Shown: positions 1 to 8,301, numbered from the stretch's first letter. The stretch is 64,000 bases of DNA from Falsiroseomonas tokyonensis (GCF_019024325.1 NZ_JAFNJS010000008.1:124001-188000), one strand, 5' to 3'. Translations and numbers: made by a program. Notes: generated from the sequence alone by a model not told the origin.

Positions 1-1179
1 TTCCGCGAGGCCGCGACCCAGCATCAGGATGTGGAATCCCTGCTGCAGGACCGCCGCACGCTGGGCGTGATGCTGGAAGCCTTCCAGCTGGAAGGCGAGA
101 TCAACAAGCGCGGCATCCTGCGCAAGATCCTGACCGAGGATCCGGCGGCCGAGGGGAGCCTGGCCAACCGGCTGACCGACCGCCGCTGGCGCGAATTGGC
201 CCGCGCCTTCGCGACGCGCGAAACCTCCACACAGACCACCACCGAAATCGCGGCGCTGAGCACCACGGCGATCGGCGAGCTTTCGCTCGCGCGCGTCTCC
301 GGACTCAGCACCGACCAGCTGCGCGCGCTGACCTCGGCGCAGGTGCAGGCGCTGGATGCGGCGCAGGTCGCGGCCATCGGCAGCAGCGAGATCGCGGCGC
401 TGGATGCGGGCGATCTGCGCGCGATGGATGCGACGCAGGTGGCGGCCCTTCGCCCCTCCCAGCTCTCGGCGCTGCGCACGGCGCAGCTGGCTGCCATCGA
501 TGCGGCGGATTTCGCGCGGCTCGGCGTGGCGCAGCTCCGCGCGCTGTCCACCACGCAAATGGCGGCGGTGGCCACCAGCCAGCTCGCGGCGCTGGGCACG
601 GAACAGCTGGCCGCCTTCTCGGCCAGCCAGGCGCGGGCCCTGGGCACGGCGCAGCGCGCGGCGCTGCAGCCGGCGCAGCTGCGCGCCCTCGGCACCTTCG
701 GCCCGCCCACCGCGGCGGAGGAAGCGGCGGCGGCGGCGCTGGAACAGCGCAGCCCCTTCGCCGATTCCGCGCTGCTGGACCGCGTGGTGGCGGATGCGAT
801 GACCAATCGCTACGAGAAATCCATGGGCGAGGCCAATGCCGGGCTGCGGGAGGCGCTGTACTTCCTGCGCAATGCCTCGAAGATCACCTCGATGACGGAG
901 CTGATGAGCGACAAGGCGATGACCGCGGTGGTGCGCGGCGCGCTGGGCCTGCCGGAAAGTTTCGGCGTGCTGGAATTCGACCAGCAGAAGTCGCTACTGA
1001 CGGCGCGGGTGAACCTGGACTCGCTGAAGGATCCGAAGGAAGCGGCGAAGCTGGCGCAGCGCTACCTGGCGCTGTCGGCGCCCTCGCAATCCGCCTCGAA
1101 CCCTGTGCTGGCCCTGTTCGGCGGCGGCGGGTCTTCGCTCAACAGCCTGATCGGCAGCGGGCTCTCGCTCAGCGCCTGA
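1..1179 (+). CDS. DUF1217 family flagellar-type protein with internal repeats (5' end missing)
   Basis: The frame is open from base 1, so the start lies upstream of the window; 392 residues are visible. The first about 65 residues and residues about 270-365 (around SKITSMTELMSDKAM and the last helices) look like the two halves of a DUF1217 domain. This family is usually encoded near flagellar genes in alphaproteobacteria. Between the halves, roughly residues 85-235, is an Ala/Leu/Gln-rich insert built from repeated units of about 8-10 residues (variants of LSTAQLAAL), probably a solenoid or long helical array. The C-terminus is Gly/Ser rich. The flagellar role is inferred from the family only, since no other flagellar gene is visible. 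Confidence 0.7.
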   Translation, partial: FREAATQHQDVESLLQDRRTLGVMLEAFQLEGEINKRGILRKILTEDPAAEGSLANRLTDRRWRELARAFATRETSTQTTTEIAALSTTAIGELSLARVSGLSTDQLRALTSAQVQALDAAQVAAIGSSEIAALDAGDLRAMDATQVAALRPSQLSALRTAQLAAIDAADFARLGVAQLRALSTTQMAAVATSQLAALGTEQLAAFSASQARALGTAQRAALQPAQLRALGTFGPPTAAEEAAAAALEQRSPFADSALLDRVVADAMTNRYEKSMGEANAGLREALYFLRNASKITSMTELMSDKAMTAVVRGALGLPESFGVLEFDQQKSLLTARVNLDSLKDPKEAAKLAQRYLALSAPSQSASNPVLALFGGGGSSLNSLIGSGLSLSA

Positions 1180-1285
1180 GGCGCATTCGGGGCGATGTCC
1201 CGAACCCTGTCATGACCCGGCCCGGCCGGGGGGCGCGGCACGGCCGCGCGGCGCGGCGCGGCCCGCGGGCGCGCGCGCATCGCCT

Positions 1286-1546
1286 TCAGCGGCTGACGTC
1301 GAGTTCCGGATCCGGCGCGGGCAGCGGCGGGTTGCGATAGGCGTCGATCTCCTTCGGCGTCGGGATGGATTGCCGCACCTCGCCATCCGGCGCGCGGAAT
1401 TCCACGACGACGAGCTGCAGCGCCGTCTCGATGCGCAGCTGGGTGGAAGGCGCCGGCGCCTCCGGCGGCGGGGCTGCCGGGGGCGGATTGCGGGGCGGGT
1501 CGGCGGCGGGCCGGACGGCCGCAACCGGAAGAGTGGCACTCAGCAT
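1286..1546 (-). CDS. Small hypothetical protein with proline-rich N-terminus
   Basis: An 86-residue frame, convergent with the DUF1217 gene. The start at 1546 was chosen because GGAG precedes it at a suitable distance; an in-frame ATG also exists at 1585. The N-terminal half is Ala/Pro rich and the C-terminal half (ETALQLVVVEFRAPDGEV, then SIPTPKEIDAYR) looks like a compact folded domain. Position next to a flagellar-type gene hints at a motility link, but I do not recognise the family with certainty. Confidence 0.55.
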   Translation of the reverse strand: MLSATLPVAAVRPAADPPRNPPPAAPPPEAPAPSTQLRIETALQLVVVEFRAPDGEVRQSIPTPKEIDAYRNPPLPAPDPELDVSR

Positions 1547-1672
1547 GGCGAGAGACTCCTGCGTGGATATAAGACAACGCCTCATCTAACGGGACAGTGC
1601 TTGACGAAGCGTGAATCCCGCTTCGTCGGAAAATATCGCGTCCCGGGTTTGACCAATGGGGGCCGCCGGCCA

Positions 1673-2782
1673 ATGCTGTGCCGCACAAGATTCGGTCCCG
1701 TGACGCCAAGCTCCCCCCCCTCCCCATCAGGCTCATCAACGGGCCGCGCGCCGGTCTCGGCCTATCTGCTCACCGCCCTGGTGGCGACGGCAGGCGGCGG
1801 CGTCGCTTGGCTGCTGCACATCCCCCTGCCCTGGATGCTGGGCGCCATGGCCGCCACCGGCGCGCTGGCTTGGCACGAGCGGGCTGCCGTCGCCGCGCCG
1901 GTGCGTCCGGTGGCGCTGCTGATGCTGGGCCTCGGCCTGGGCCAGACCTTCACCACTCCGGTGCTGGCGGCGCTGGCCACGGCGCTGCCCTGGCTGCTGG
2001 CGGCGGCCGTCATCAGCATCGTCGTCGGCGCCCTGGTGGCGCGCTTCTTCGCCCGCATGGCGGGCACCGATCCCCGCACCGGCTATTTCTCGGCCGTGCC
2101 CGGCGGCGTCATCGTCATGGCGGTGCTGGCGCAGCGGGCCGGGGTTTCGGTACCGGCGGTGACGCTGGCGCAGACCATCCGGGTGATGGTGGTGGTGGTG
2201 ATCTTCCCGCCGCTGATCACCTGGCTGGCGCCACGCGGCGGCGCCGGCGCCTTCTTCGCCGAACGCCCGCCGGTGGAGCTGGCGGGGCTGGCGGTGCTGT
2301 TCGCGGCCGGGCTGGCGGTGGCGCTGGCGATCCGCCTGCTGAAGCTGGCCAATCCCTGGATGCTCGGCCCCTGCGCCCTGGTGATCGTGCTCTCGGCCCT
2401 TGAGATCCTGCCCTCCGGCGTGCCGCTCTGGATGATCGATGCGGCGCAGGTCGGCATGGGGGCCGGGCTGGGCCAGCGGATGAGCCGGCGCTTCCTGCTG
2501 ACCTCCCGCCGCCTGGCCCTGGCCTCGGTGGGCTCCACCATCCTGCTCTCGGCGCTGATGGCGGCGCTCGGCATCGGGCTTGGCCTGCTCTCGGGCCTGC
2601 CGCCGGCCGCCGTGGTGCTCGGTATGGCGCCGGGCGGCATGCCGGAGATGACCATCACGGCCAAGGCGCTGGACCTGGCCGTGCCGCTGGTCCTGGGGTT
2701 CCACCTGGTGCGGACGGTGGCCTGCAACCTGCTGGTGGGCCCGGTCTGGAAACTGGCCGAACGGCTGGGGCTGGATCGCTGA
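1673..2782 (+). CDS. AbrB family membrane protein (putative ammonia monooxygenase-like permease)
   Basis: About 369 residues, strongly hydrophobic, with around ten membrane segments arranged as two similar halves. Each half has the PWMLG...A motif (PLPWMLGAMAATGAL; NPWMLGPCALVI), and APGGMPEM follows in the second half, as in the duplicated AbrB-type membrane family (Pfam AbrB, unrelated to the Bacillus regulator). The substrate is unknown. The start is uncertain: ATG at 1673 or GTG at 1700. The convergent neighbour encodes a periplasmic binding-like protein, which often accompanies such transporters, so a joint uptake role is possible but inferred. Confidence 0.8.
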   Translation: MLCRTRFGPVTPSSPPSPSGSSTGRAPVSAYLLTALVATAGGGVAWLLHIPLPWMLGAMAATGALAWHERAAVAAPVRPVALLMLGLGLGQTFTTPVLAALATALPWLLAAAVISIVVGALVARFFARMAGTDPRTGYFSAVPGGVIVMAVLAQRAGVSVPAVTLAQTIRVMVVVVIFPPLITWLAPRGGAGAFFAERPPVELAGLAVLFAAGLAVALAIRLLKLANPWMLGPCALVIVLSALEILPSGVPLWMIDAAQVGMGAGLGQRMSRRFLLTSRRLALASVGSTILLSALMAALGIGLGLLSGLPPAAVVLGMAPGGMPEMTITAKALDLAVPLVLGFHLVRTVACNLLVGPVWKLAERLGLDR

Positions 2783-2792
2783 ACGGGACCCG

Positions 2793-3845
2793 TCAGCTGG
2801 CCTGGAAGCCCAGCCGGCGCAGCAGCCACAGCCGATAGGCCAGCGCCGCATCCGGCGCGGGGCAGAGCGTGGTCAGCAGCGCCGTAGCCTCGGCCGGGCC
2901 GATCCGCCGCGTGCCGGCTTCCGGTGCATCCGGCGCCTCCTCCGGCCAAGTCTGCGCCGCGCCGCGCCACAGCGCCACGACATTGGCCGAGGTCAGGGTG
3001 GGCAGCACCAGGATGGCCCGCGCCCGCAGCGCGGCGCCGCAGGCGCGCACCGCCTCCAGCAGGTCGGCGCGGGCGGGGTCGGGCAGCATTTCGCCCAGCG
3101 CCGGCACGCCAGGCAGCGCGGCATCGCGGGCATGGCCGGCGGCATCGAAGGCGAAGCGCGGGGCCAGGCCGAGCTCGAGCGCGCGGCGCTCGGCCCCGGT
3201 GCCCGACAGCACCAGGCCATCCGCCCCGCCCTGGGCCACCGCGGCTTCCGACGTCGCCTGGCGCTGGGTGGCATCGGTGGCCGGGCAGAAGACCGGTACG
3301 GCGGCCTGGCCGAGCAGTTCCAGCGCCAGCAGCGCCCCGGCTTCCGGCGCGGCGGCGGCCGGCACCGCGATGCGCAGCGGGGCGCCGGCGGCCGGCGCGC
3401 GGCGCAGCGCCAGCAGGCTGGGCTGCATGCTGCCGCAGATGGCGGGCCAGTGGCGCGGCTCGAAGCGGGCGCGGCTGTCGCCGACCAGCTGCGCCTGGGC
3501 GGCCAGGCCCGGCAGCAGCAGCAGCATCTGCCCGTCGCGGACCGAGGAGGAGGCGAAGCGATTGGCGGCCGTGATGCCATCCGGCCCGCCGAGCACGGAA
3601 ACCCGCAGCGCCGCGGCCCGCACCAGGCCACGGGCCAGGGCGGCGGCGGCGCGGCCGGCGAGGCGGGCGGCGGTTCCATCCTCCGGCCCCGGCGCCAGCA
3701 GCGTGGCGGCTTCCGGCACCTGCGCGCGCAAGCGGGCGCCTGGCCATGCGAAGGCTGCGAGAGCCGATGCCGCGAGCAGGCGGCCGGCGTCCCGCCGGGT
3801 AGGGTCGCGGTGTCCCATCCCTCCGGCCTCCATCTTGCTGCTCAC
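2793..3845 (-). CDS. Bug/TctC-like periplasmic substrate-binding-like protein
   Basis: About 350 residues. The N-terminus carries an arginine pair followed by a hydrophobic segment ending near RLRA (TRRDAGRLLAASALAAF), consistent with an export signal, possibly Tat. The pattern after it (residues about 50-130, LGGPDGITAANRFASS) resembles tripartite tricarboxylate receptor (Bug) proteins that bind small carboxylates, although the usual Bug N-terminal PGG motif is weak. Start is ambiguous: GTG 3845, ATG 3833 or ATG 3818. Its stop lies about 10 bp from the stop of the AbrB-type permease gene. Confidence 0.5.
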   Translation of the reverse strand: MSSKMEAGGMGHRDPTRRDAGRLLAASALAAFAWPGARLRAQVPEAATLLAPGPEDGTAARLAGRAAAALARGLVRAAALRVSVLGGPDGITAANRFASSSVRDGQMLLLLPGLAAQAQLVGDSRARFEPRHWPAICGSMQPSLLALRRAPAAGAPLRIAVPAAAAPEAGALLALELLGQAAVPVFCPATDATQRQATSEAAVAQGGADGLVLSGTGAERRALELGLAPRFAFDAAGHARDAALPGVPALGEMLPDPARADLLEAVRACGAALRARAILVLPTLTSANVVALWRGAAQTWPEEAPDAPEAGTRRIGPAEATALLTTLCPAPDAALAYRLWLLRRLGFQAS

Positions 3846-3913
3846 CTAGCCGCCCGAATGGGGCAGAAACGTGGCGCCCACACCGCGCCCCAGCCCTCCG
3901 TCAGTGGCTGCGC

Positions 3914-4490
3914 TCAGCTGTCGTAGGTGACGAGCGATTCGAAGGGCACGTCGATGCGCGACCGGCCGCCGAGGAAGCTGAGCTCGATCAGGGTCGCGGC
4001 GCAGGGCACCTCGGCACCGGCCTGGCGCAGCAGGGAAATGCCGGCGGCCAGCGTGCCGCCGGTGGCCAGCAGGTCGTCCAGCACCACCACGCGCTGTCCC
4101 TTCTCCACCGCATCGGCCTGCATCTCGATGCGGTCCGTGCCGTATTCCAAGGCGTAGTTCAGGCCGATGGTAAGCCCCGGCAGCTTGCGCGGCTTGCGCA
4201 GCATGACGAAGCCCAGGCCGAGTTCGAGGGCCAGCGGCGCCGCCACCAGGAAGCCGCGGCTTTCGATGCCGGCCAGCAGGTCCGGCTTGTGCGGGCGGAT
4301 CACATCGGCCAGGCGGCCCATGGCGGTGCGCCAGGCGACGCCATGCCGCAGCAGGGTGGAGATGTCGTAGAACAGGATGCCCGGCTTCGAACAGGATGCC
4401 CGGCTTCGGGAAATCCGGGATGCCCCGGATGTGGTCCTTCAGGTCGATGCCCGGATCGACGGCGAGTCGAGAGATATTGGTATCAGCCAT
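3914..4490 (-). pseudogene. apt: Adenine phosphoribosyltransferase, disrupted by a 19-bp tandem duplication
   Basis: Reading from ATG 4490 gives a normal Apt N-terminus ([19 protein letters not shown]), then a copy of the 19-bp unit 4370-4388/4389-4407 shifts the frame. The rest of Apt continues in another frame from about 4370 to the stop at 3914 and includes the PRPP-binding motif [13 protein letters not shown]. Apt salvages adenine to AMP. Removing one 19-bp unit restores a single frame of ordinary Apt length. A 135-residue product could start at ATG 4321, but it would lack the N-terminal part. It is either a genuine recent mutation or an assembly error. Confidence 0.85.
4370..4407. repeat. 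19-bp perfect tandem duplication inside apt
   Basis: The unit gaacaggatgcccggcttc occurs twice back to back (4370-4388 and 4389-4407). Because 19 is not a multiple of three, the second copy causes the apt frameshift. Such duplications can revert by slippage. Confidence 0.95.
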
Positions 4491-4660
4491 GAGGCGGGTC
4501 GGATGCTCCTGCCGCGCGCCGCGCGCCGGCCGCCCCCTGGGCCGGTCCGCGCTGCCGTGCGGCCGGAAGCTACGCCGGGCGGGGCCGCCCCCGCAACCTT
4601 GCGGGGGAACGGGCGGCGCGCGCTTGGCGCCGGCTTGGCAGAGCGGCGGGGCTGGGCCAC

Positions 4661-4864
4661 ATGGCCGGCATGTCCCGCATCACCCTCGCCCTGATCGGCG
4701 GCCTCCTCGGCTTCGTGCTTTATGTCATGGTGGTGGTGGCGCTGGCCGACCACGTGCTGGGCCTGCACTGGCTGGTGCAATTCGCCTATTTCACCCTGGC
4801 CGGCATCGCCTGGGCCTGGCCGGCCAAGGCGCTGATGTTCTGGGCCGCGCGCGGCCGGGGCTGA
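4661..4864 (+). CDS. DUF2842 family small membrane protein
   Basis: 67 residues with two predicted membrane helices (about 6-28 and 36-58) and the LHWLVQFAYFTLAGIAWAWPAKAL pattern split here as LHWLVQFAYF then AGIAWAWPAKAL, typical of DUF2842, a short inner-membrane protein common in alphaproteobacteria with no known function. The start may be ATG 4661 or 4670. Its TGA stop directly abuts the inverted-repeat element downstream. Confidence 0.75.
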   Translation: MAGMSRITLALIGGLLGFVLYVMVVVALADHVLGLHWLVQFAYFTLAGIAWAWPAKALMFWAARGRG

Positions 4865-5026
4865 GAGACCGATTGAGAATGCCGGCGGCTTAGGGACCGC
4901 AGGTGGTTTTTCGTCCCTGCAAGGCGGGCGGTGCGGCCGATGCTGGTTGCATCGGCAAGTCGCCCAACGCGGCAGGGGCGGAAAAGCGCCCCGGAACCGA
5001 CCCGTCCGGCATTCTCAAACGGTCTC
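4865..5026. repeat. 162-bp element with 22-bp near-perfect inverted ends (MITE/REP-like)
   Basis: The left end (gagaccgattgagaatgccg) and the right end are inverted complements with one mismatch over about 22 bp. Inside are further hairpins, for example gccgatg...catcggc. Both ends are flanked by TGA, which could be a 3-bp target duplication and also supplies the stop codon of the DUF2842 gene. No protein is encoded. It could be a non-autonomous mobile element or a structured 3' UTR. Confidence 0.55.
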
Positions 5027-5041
5027 TGAGGCGCCGGCGTG

Positions 5042-5075
5042 AAAAAGGCGGCGGCCCCGAAGGGGCACGCCGCCC
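5042..5075 (-). terminator. Rho-independent terminator of the TorF porin gene
   Basis: On the minus strand a GC-rich stem with a TTCG loop is followed by a run of five T. It starts about 20 bp after the porin stop codon. Confidence 0.8.
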
Positions 5076-5093
5076 GAAAATCCGCGCCGCGTT

Positions 5094-5873
5094 TCAGAAG
5101 GGGCGGCTGAGCGTGAAGACCACGCGGTTGTCGCACACCTTGGACCCGCCGAAGCAATCGGCGCGCTGGTCGAGCGAGGTGAAGACGCCGGAGAGCGTGC
5201 CGATCACGCCGCCGATGATCTCCCGCGAGACGAAGACGGAGACATTGCTGTAGTCCTCGGCCCCGAAGGCCCCTTCGTTGCGGCCGGGGCGGGCGAAGTT
5301 GCGCTCGACCCACTGATAGCCATAGCGGCCGCCGATGGTGAAGCCGAAGTCCAGCGCCATGTCGAAGCCGCCTTCGACATAGATGCCGGTGCCGGATTCA
5401 CCGGTGAAGTCCGGCGAATAGGCGGCCATGCCGACGAACTTCACCGGCGCGATCTCGTAGCTCGCGCGCAGGATGAACTCGTAATAGTTCAGCTCATAGC
5501 CGCCGGTCGGAGCGTCATAGCCCGGATAGGCATAGTAGGTGGCGCCGAGGTCCAGCTTCACGCCGGCCAGTTCGAAGCGATAGCCGCCCGAGACATCGAC
5601 CTCCTGCCGCGCATTGGTGCCGGCGAAGGCGACGTTGCTGACGAAGGCGCCGACATAGAGGCCGGAGGTGTGTTCGACATCGACCGTCACCTGCGCGGTC
5701 GGGCGGTTCCGGGTCTGGCTGAGGCCGCGGAACATGTAGTCGCTGCCGATCAGCGGGGTGGTCAGGATGGTCAGGCCGGCGGACTCGATGGTCTGCTGGG
5801 CCTGGACTGCACTCGTAGAGAGCATCATGCCGCCAATAAGGGCAGCCGTGGCAAGCTTCAGAGATCGAATCAT
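5094..5873 (-). CDS. TorF family outer-membrane protein
   Basis: 259 residues. A signal peptide (MIRSLKLATAALIGGMMLS, cleavage near VQA-QQ) precedes alternating aromatic beta strands and ends in a C-terminal phenylalanine (LSRPF), as expected for an outer-membrane barrel. The YMFRGLSQT segment near residue 48 is characteristic of the TorF/TIGR02001 family. The start at 5873 is set by the signal peptide and the GAGG-type ribosome site; the longer in-frame upstream extension is not credible. The gene lies immediately left of the prophage and ends at its own terminator. Confidence 0.85.
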   Translation of the reverse strand: MIRSLKLATAALIGGMMLSTSAVQAQQTIESAGLTILTTPLIGSDYMFRGLSQTRNRPTAQVTVDVEHTSGLYVGAFVSNVAFAGTNARQEVDVSGGYRFELAGVKLDLGATYYAYPGYDAPTGGYELNYYEFILRASYEIAPVKFVGMAAYSPDFTGESGTGIYVEGGFDMALDFGFTIGGRYGYQWVERNFARPGRNEGAFGAEDYSNVSVFVSREIIGGVIGTLSGVFTSLDQRADCFGGSKVCDNRVVFTLSRPF

Positions 5874-6081
5874 AGGCAATCCTCGCGGTTGGCTTTCGGC
5901 TGCGTGATTTCTAAGCAGTAGCATCCTGCCGTCGCGTGGAAAGCGTTTTCGCTGCGCTTTCGTATAATCGGGCCGGTATGTTGCAAGTTTGCATCGCACA
6001 ACGGTCCGGCAGCGGTCCCGTGTCCGCCAGGCTGGCGCCCCGGTCGCGCCGCGCACCCGCTTCCGCCGCCACCCGGCCAAG

Positions 6082-6174
6082 AAAAAACCCCCTGGTTTCC
6101 CAGGGGGTTACGCCGCTTCCAATTGGTCGGAGTGAGAGGATTCGAACCTCCGGCCCCTGCGTCCCGAACACAGT
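6082..6174. repeat. attL: left copy of the 93-bp attachment repeat
   Basis: Identical base for base to 60196-60288. It contains the tRNA terminator hairpin (about 6088-6107) and the 3' part of tRNA-Pro up to within the anticodon stem. Identity stops at 6175, where phage sequence begins. Confidence 0.95.
6124..6174 (-). pseudogene. tRNA-Pro(CGG) 3' remnant displaced by integration
   Basis: CCA end, acceptor 3' strand, T arm, variable region and most of the anticodon arm are present, but the 5' half is missing. This is the original chromosomal 3' end. The functional gene was rebuilt at attR using the phage copy. Confidence 0.9.
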
Positions 6175-6474
6175 TTCGGGCATGCGGCCTCGGGCGAAAT
6201 GGCGGATTTCCGCCATTCTCGCGGGGCTTTAGACGGGTTCATACAGCGAACATCCACAGGCGAAGGAGCAAGACGTGCAACCGAGCACTGTGTTAGCGTG
6301 CGGCTGTGAGTTTCGAACCCGTGTTACAGCCTTGGTCTGCCATAAGCGTAGCAGGATCAACGCCCTAGCCTGCCAACACGGAACAGATAGCGGACGGAAT
6401 TGCGAAGACCGTTGGTGCGACTAGGGATTCACGAAATCAGCGCCGGGATTGCCCGGCAGGAAAGGAGAGAGGCG
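6175..6474. other. Phage attachment-arm region without a convincing gene
   Basis: About 300 bp between attL and the first small phage gene. It holds a palindromic 19-mer (6197-6215) that recurs at 39292-39310. Integrase arm sites are expected here, but I cannot identify them by eye. Confidence 0.5.
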
Positions 6475-6687
6475 ATGGGTGCGAAGGTTGTAGCGATGAC
6501 GATCGGCATGCCGAAGGAGCGCATCGCGGCCATGCAGGACTTTTTTTTGCAGATAGAGGCGGCCTGCAAGTCTACCGCAGGCGGCTACTACGCCACAGCC
6601 AAGGCTGAGCTTCGGGGCGCCATCATGGCGCTGGAGGATCTGGAGCGGCTGCCCGCCCCGCCCGCCACCCAGGAGCCCAGCCGATGA
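6475..6687 (+). CDS. Small phage protein of unknown function
   Basis: 70 residues (MGAKVVAMTIGMPKERIAAM...), mostly helical. The start at 6475 was chosen over the in-frame 6400 because AAGGAGAG lies just upstream. The stop overlaps the next start (ATGA), the first of a chain of translationally coupled small genes. In the circular phage genome these genes follow int in the same direction. Confidence 0.6.
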   Translation: MGAKVVAMTIGMPKERIAAMQDFFLQIEAACKSTAGGYYATAKAELRGAIMALEDLERLPAPPATQEPSR

Positions 6688-6878
6688 CCGCCGCCTTGAA
6701 ACACATGGCGACCGCGATAGCCGCGCAGCGCCGAGCCGACGACCTGGCCGTCATGGGTCGCAACGCGCCGGGAGATACCGGAGCGTTCCTGGCAATGGAC
6801 CTGCGGGCCGCAAAGGCCGCGCTGGAAGGACTGCGCAAGGGCGGGTTCGCCGTGGTGCAGGTGGGGGAGAGCCGATGA
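6684..6878 (+). CDS. Small phage protein of unknown function
   Basis: 64 residues, helical and Ala-rich (MTAALKHMATAIAAQRRADD...). ATGA overlaps at both ends link it to its neighbours. Confidence 0.55.
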   Translation: MTAALKHMATAIAAQRRADDLAVMGRNAPGDTGAFLAMDLRAAKAALEGLRKGGFAVVQVGESR

Positions 6879-7243
6879 CCGAGCGGCAGACGGTTCGCCA
6901 CCCCGCCGCGGTTCGCTGGCAGCCAGCTCATGGCAACTGTGCCAACCCGGTGCAGCCGCCCGTCGCCAGCGACATCGGCGGAGCGCCGTGCAAGCTGATC
7001 TGGGTTCGACGCGACGACTGGGATGCGTTCCTGGCTTGGCAGGCGGATGGCGGCACGGCCTGCCTGACCCCGGCCGAGGTCGCCGCCAAGGTGGACGCGG
7101 AGCGGGCGCAGGAGGCCGAGAGCATCGCAGTCTGGATGGACCGGCTGACGTTGCCGAAGGAGCCGGCGTGGGTTGCCGAGCGCATCCGCCAGCGCATTGC
7201 GGACAAGGCCGCCATCCGGTCGCGCAAGGGAGAGCCGGCATGA
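6875..7243 (+). CDS. Small phage protein of unknown function
   Basis: 122 residues. A mixed N-terminal half (KLIWVRRDDWDAFLAW) is followed by a helical C-terminal half rich in charged residues (ERIRQRIADKAAIRSRK). Coupled by ATGA overlaps. No family recognised. Confidence 0.55.
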   Translation: MTERQTVRHPAAVRWQPAHGNCANPVQPPVASDIGGAPCKLIWVRRDDWDAFLAWQADGGTACLTPAEVAAKVDAERAQEAESIAVWMDRLTLPKEPAWVAERIRQRIADKAAIRSRKGEPA

Positions 7244-7461
7244 CCGCGACGACGGGCCGCACGCCCGATGAGGCGGTTGACCATGCGCTCGGCTTGGTGG
7301 TTGGCGAAGACACGTGGGATTGCGCCGCCATGGCCTACGACGAGGCGCGCCGTCTTAACCGCCCGCATCGTGACGCCATTCGATGCGCCTTGATCGCTGC
7401 GCAGATGGCGGTGGCCGAGATGCTGAACCCCAACGAGCCGGAGAACGCCCATGCCGAGTGA
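7240..7461 (+). CDS. Small phage protein of unknown function
   Basis: 73 residues (MTATTGRTPDEAVDHALG...), acidic and helical. The start at 7240 overlaps the upstream stop as ATGA, and the 3' end overlaps the next gene by 11 bp. Confidence 0.55.
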   Translation: MTATTGRTPDEAVDHALGLVVGEDTWDCAAMAYDEARRLNRPHRDAIRCALIAAQMAVAEMLNPNEPENAHAE

Positions 7462-7684
7462 CCGCACGCCCGAGCAGATCGCGGCCGTAACCCGGGCCAT
7501 CTGCCGCGAGCGTTGCGCCTTCATGGGCGAGCCACCGTGCTTCGAGGTCTGCGGCGACGATGGCGAGGCGCTGCCCTGGCCGAACCCGCAGTGCGACGAT
7601 CCCGGCTGCGAGGCGATGGCGCGCGCCGCGGTGCTGGCCATACAGGAGGCGCGGGCTAGCCCGCCATCGCCGGCCGCCACCTAA
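7451..7684 (+). CDS. Small cysteine-containing phage protein
   Basis: 77 residues with five cysteines spaced in the middle (ICRERCAFMGEPPCFEVC, then CDDPGC), suggesting metal binding or disulfides. It is the last gene of the rightward series and converges with the endolysin gene, the two stop codons overlapping. Confidence 0.55.
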   Translation: MPSDRTPEQIAAVTRAICRERCAFMGEPPCFEVCGDDGEALPWPNPQCDDPGCEAMARAAVLAIQEARASPPSPAAT

Positions 7685-8301
7685 CCCCGCCGGAACATAT
7701 CCGCCTCGGCCGCCCGCCGTCGCACCAGCCCGGCCAGCACGCGCCCTCCACCACGGTTCCATGCGGCGAACTGGCCCGCCGCACCTTCCTTGTTGCCAGC
7801 GTTGAGCAGCCGCAACAGGGTGGACTTCGCGAACGCGCCGCCACCGATGTTGTGGGCCAGCGAGATCAACGCCGCCCGCTCAGTAGCGGCCAGCGGCACC
7901 TTGACGGCGCGCTCCACGGCATCGGCCGCCTCGCGCAGATCCTCCATCAGCATGGTGCGGCCAACCGCGTGGTTGGCGATCCGGTCGCCCTGCCGCACCG
8001 GCCGCCCATAGATTCTCGTCGAGCCGTAGCCGATGGTCCAAACGCCCGCCGGGCACAGGTAGGCGTCGAGGCTGAACCCTTCGAACGGCGCGACAAGCCC
8101 GGCCGCCAGCGCGATGGCTTCGTCTGCCACCATAGCCGGCGGCTCCGGCGTCACCGGATACGGCTCATGCGCGGGAGGCAGAGGCGCACGAGGCGCCTCC
8201 ACCGGCTGAGGCTGCGGCGCCGCATCGGGCGTAACGGCCGGCGCTGCGGCGCTTGACCGGCCGAAGCCCAGAAAGGCGAACAGGCGGGCGAAGGCGGTCA
8301 T
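7681..8301 (-). CDS. Endolysin, GH24 (T4/lambda-type) lysozyme
   Basis: 206 residues. The lysozyme domain begins near residue 70 with the catalytic glutamate in FEGFSLDAY followed by CPAGVWTIGYGST, the GH24 signature. It should cut the glycan strands of peptidoglycan for host lysis. Cys replaces the Asp often seen after the Tyr, as in some P1/P21-type enzymes. The N-terminal about 20 residues are hydrophobic (MTAFARLFAFLGFG) and could be a signal-arrest anchor, followed by a Pro/Ala linker. The start overlaps the holin stop as ATGA. This is the distal end of the leftward late region. Confidence 0.9.
   Translation of the reverse strand: MTAFARLFAFLGFGRSSAAAPAVTPDAAPQPQPVEAPRAPLPPAHEPYPVTPEPPAMVADEAIALAAGLVAPFEGFSLDAYLCPAGVWTIGYGSTRIYGRPVRQGDRIANHAVGRTMLMEDLREAADAVERAVKVPLAATERAALISLAHNIGGGAFAKSTLLRLLNAGNKEGAAGQFAAWNRGGGRVLAGLVRRRAAEADMFRRG

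Noticed and set aside
1736-2851. 371-codon minus-strand frame rich in Gln, His and Arg
   Set aside because: A shadow of the AbrB-type permease gene: low-complexity composition typical of the reverse frame of a GC-rich membrane protein.
5936-5990. TATAAT-like promoter on the plus strand near 5970
   Set aside because: No acceptable -35 at the right distance; the minus-strand alternative for the porin gene also has poor spacing.
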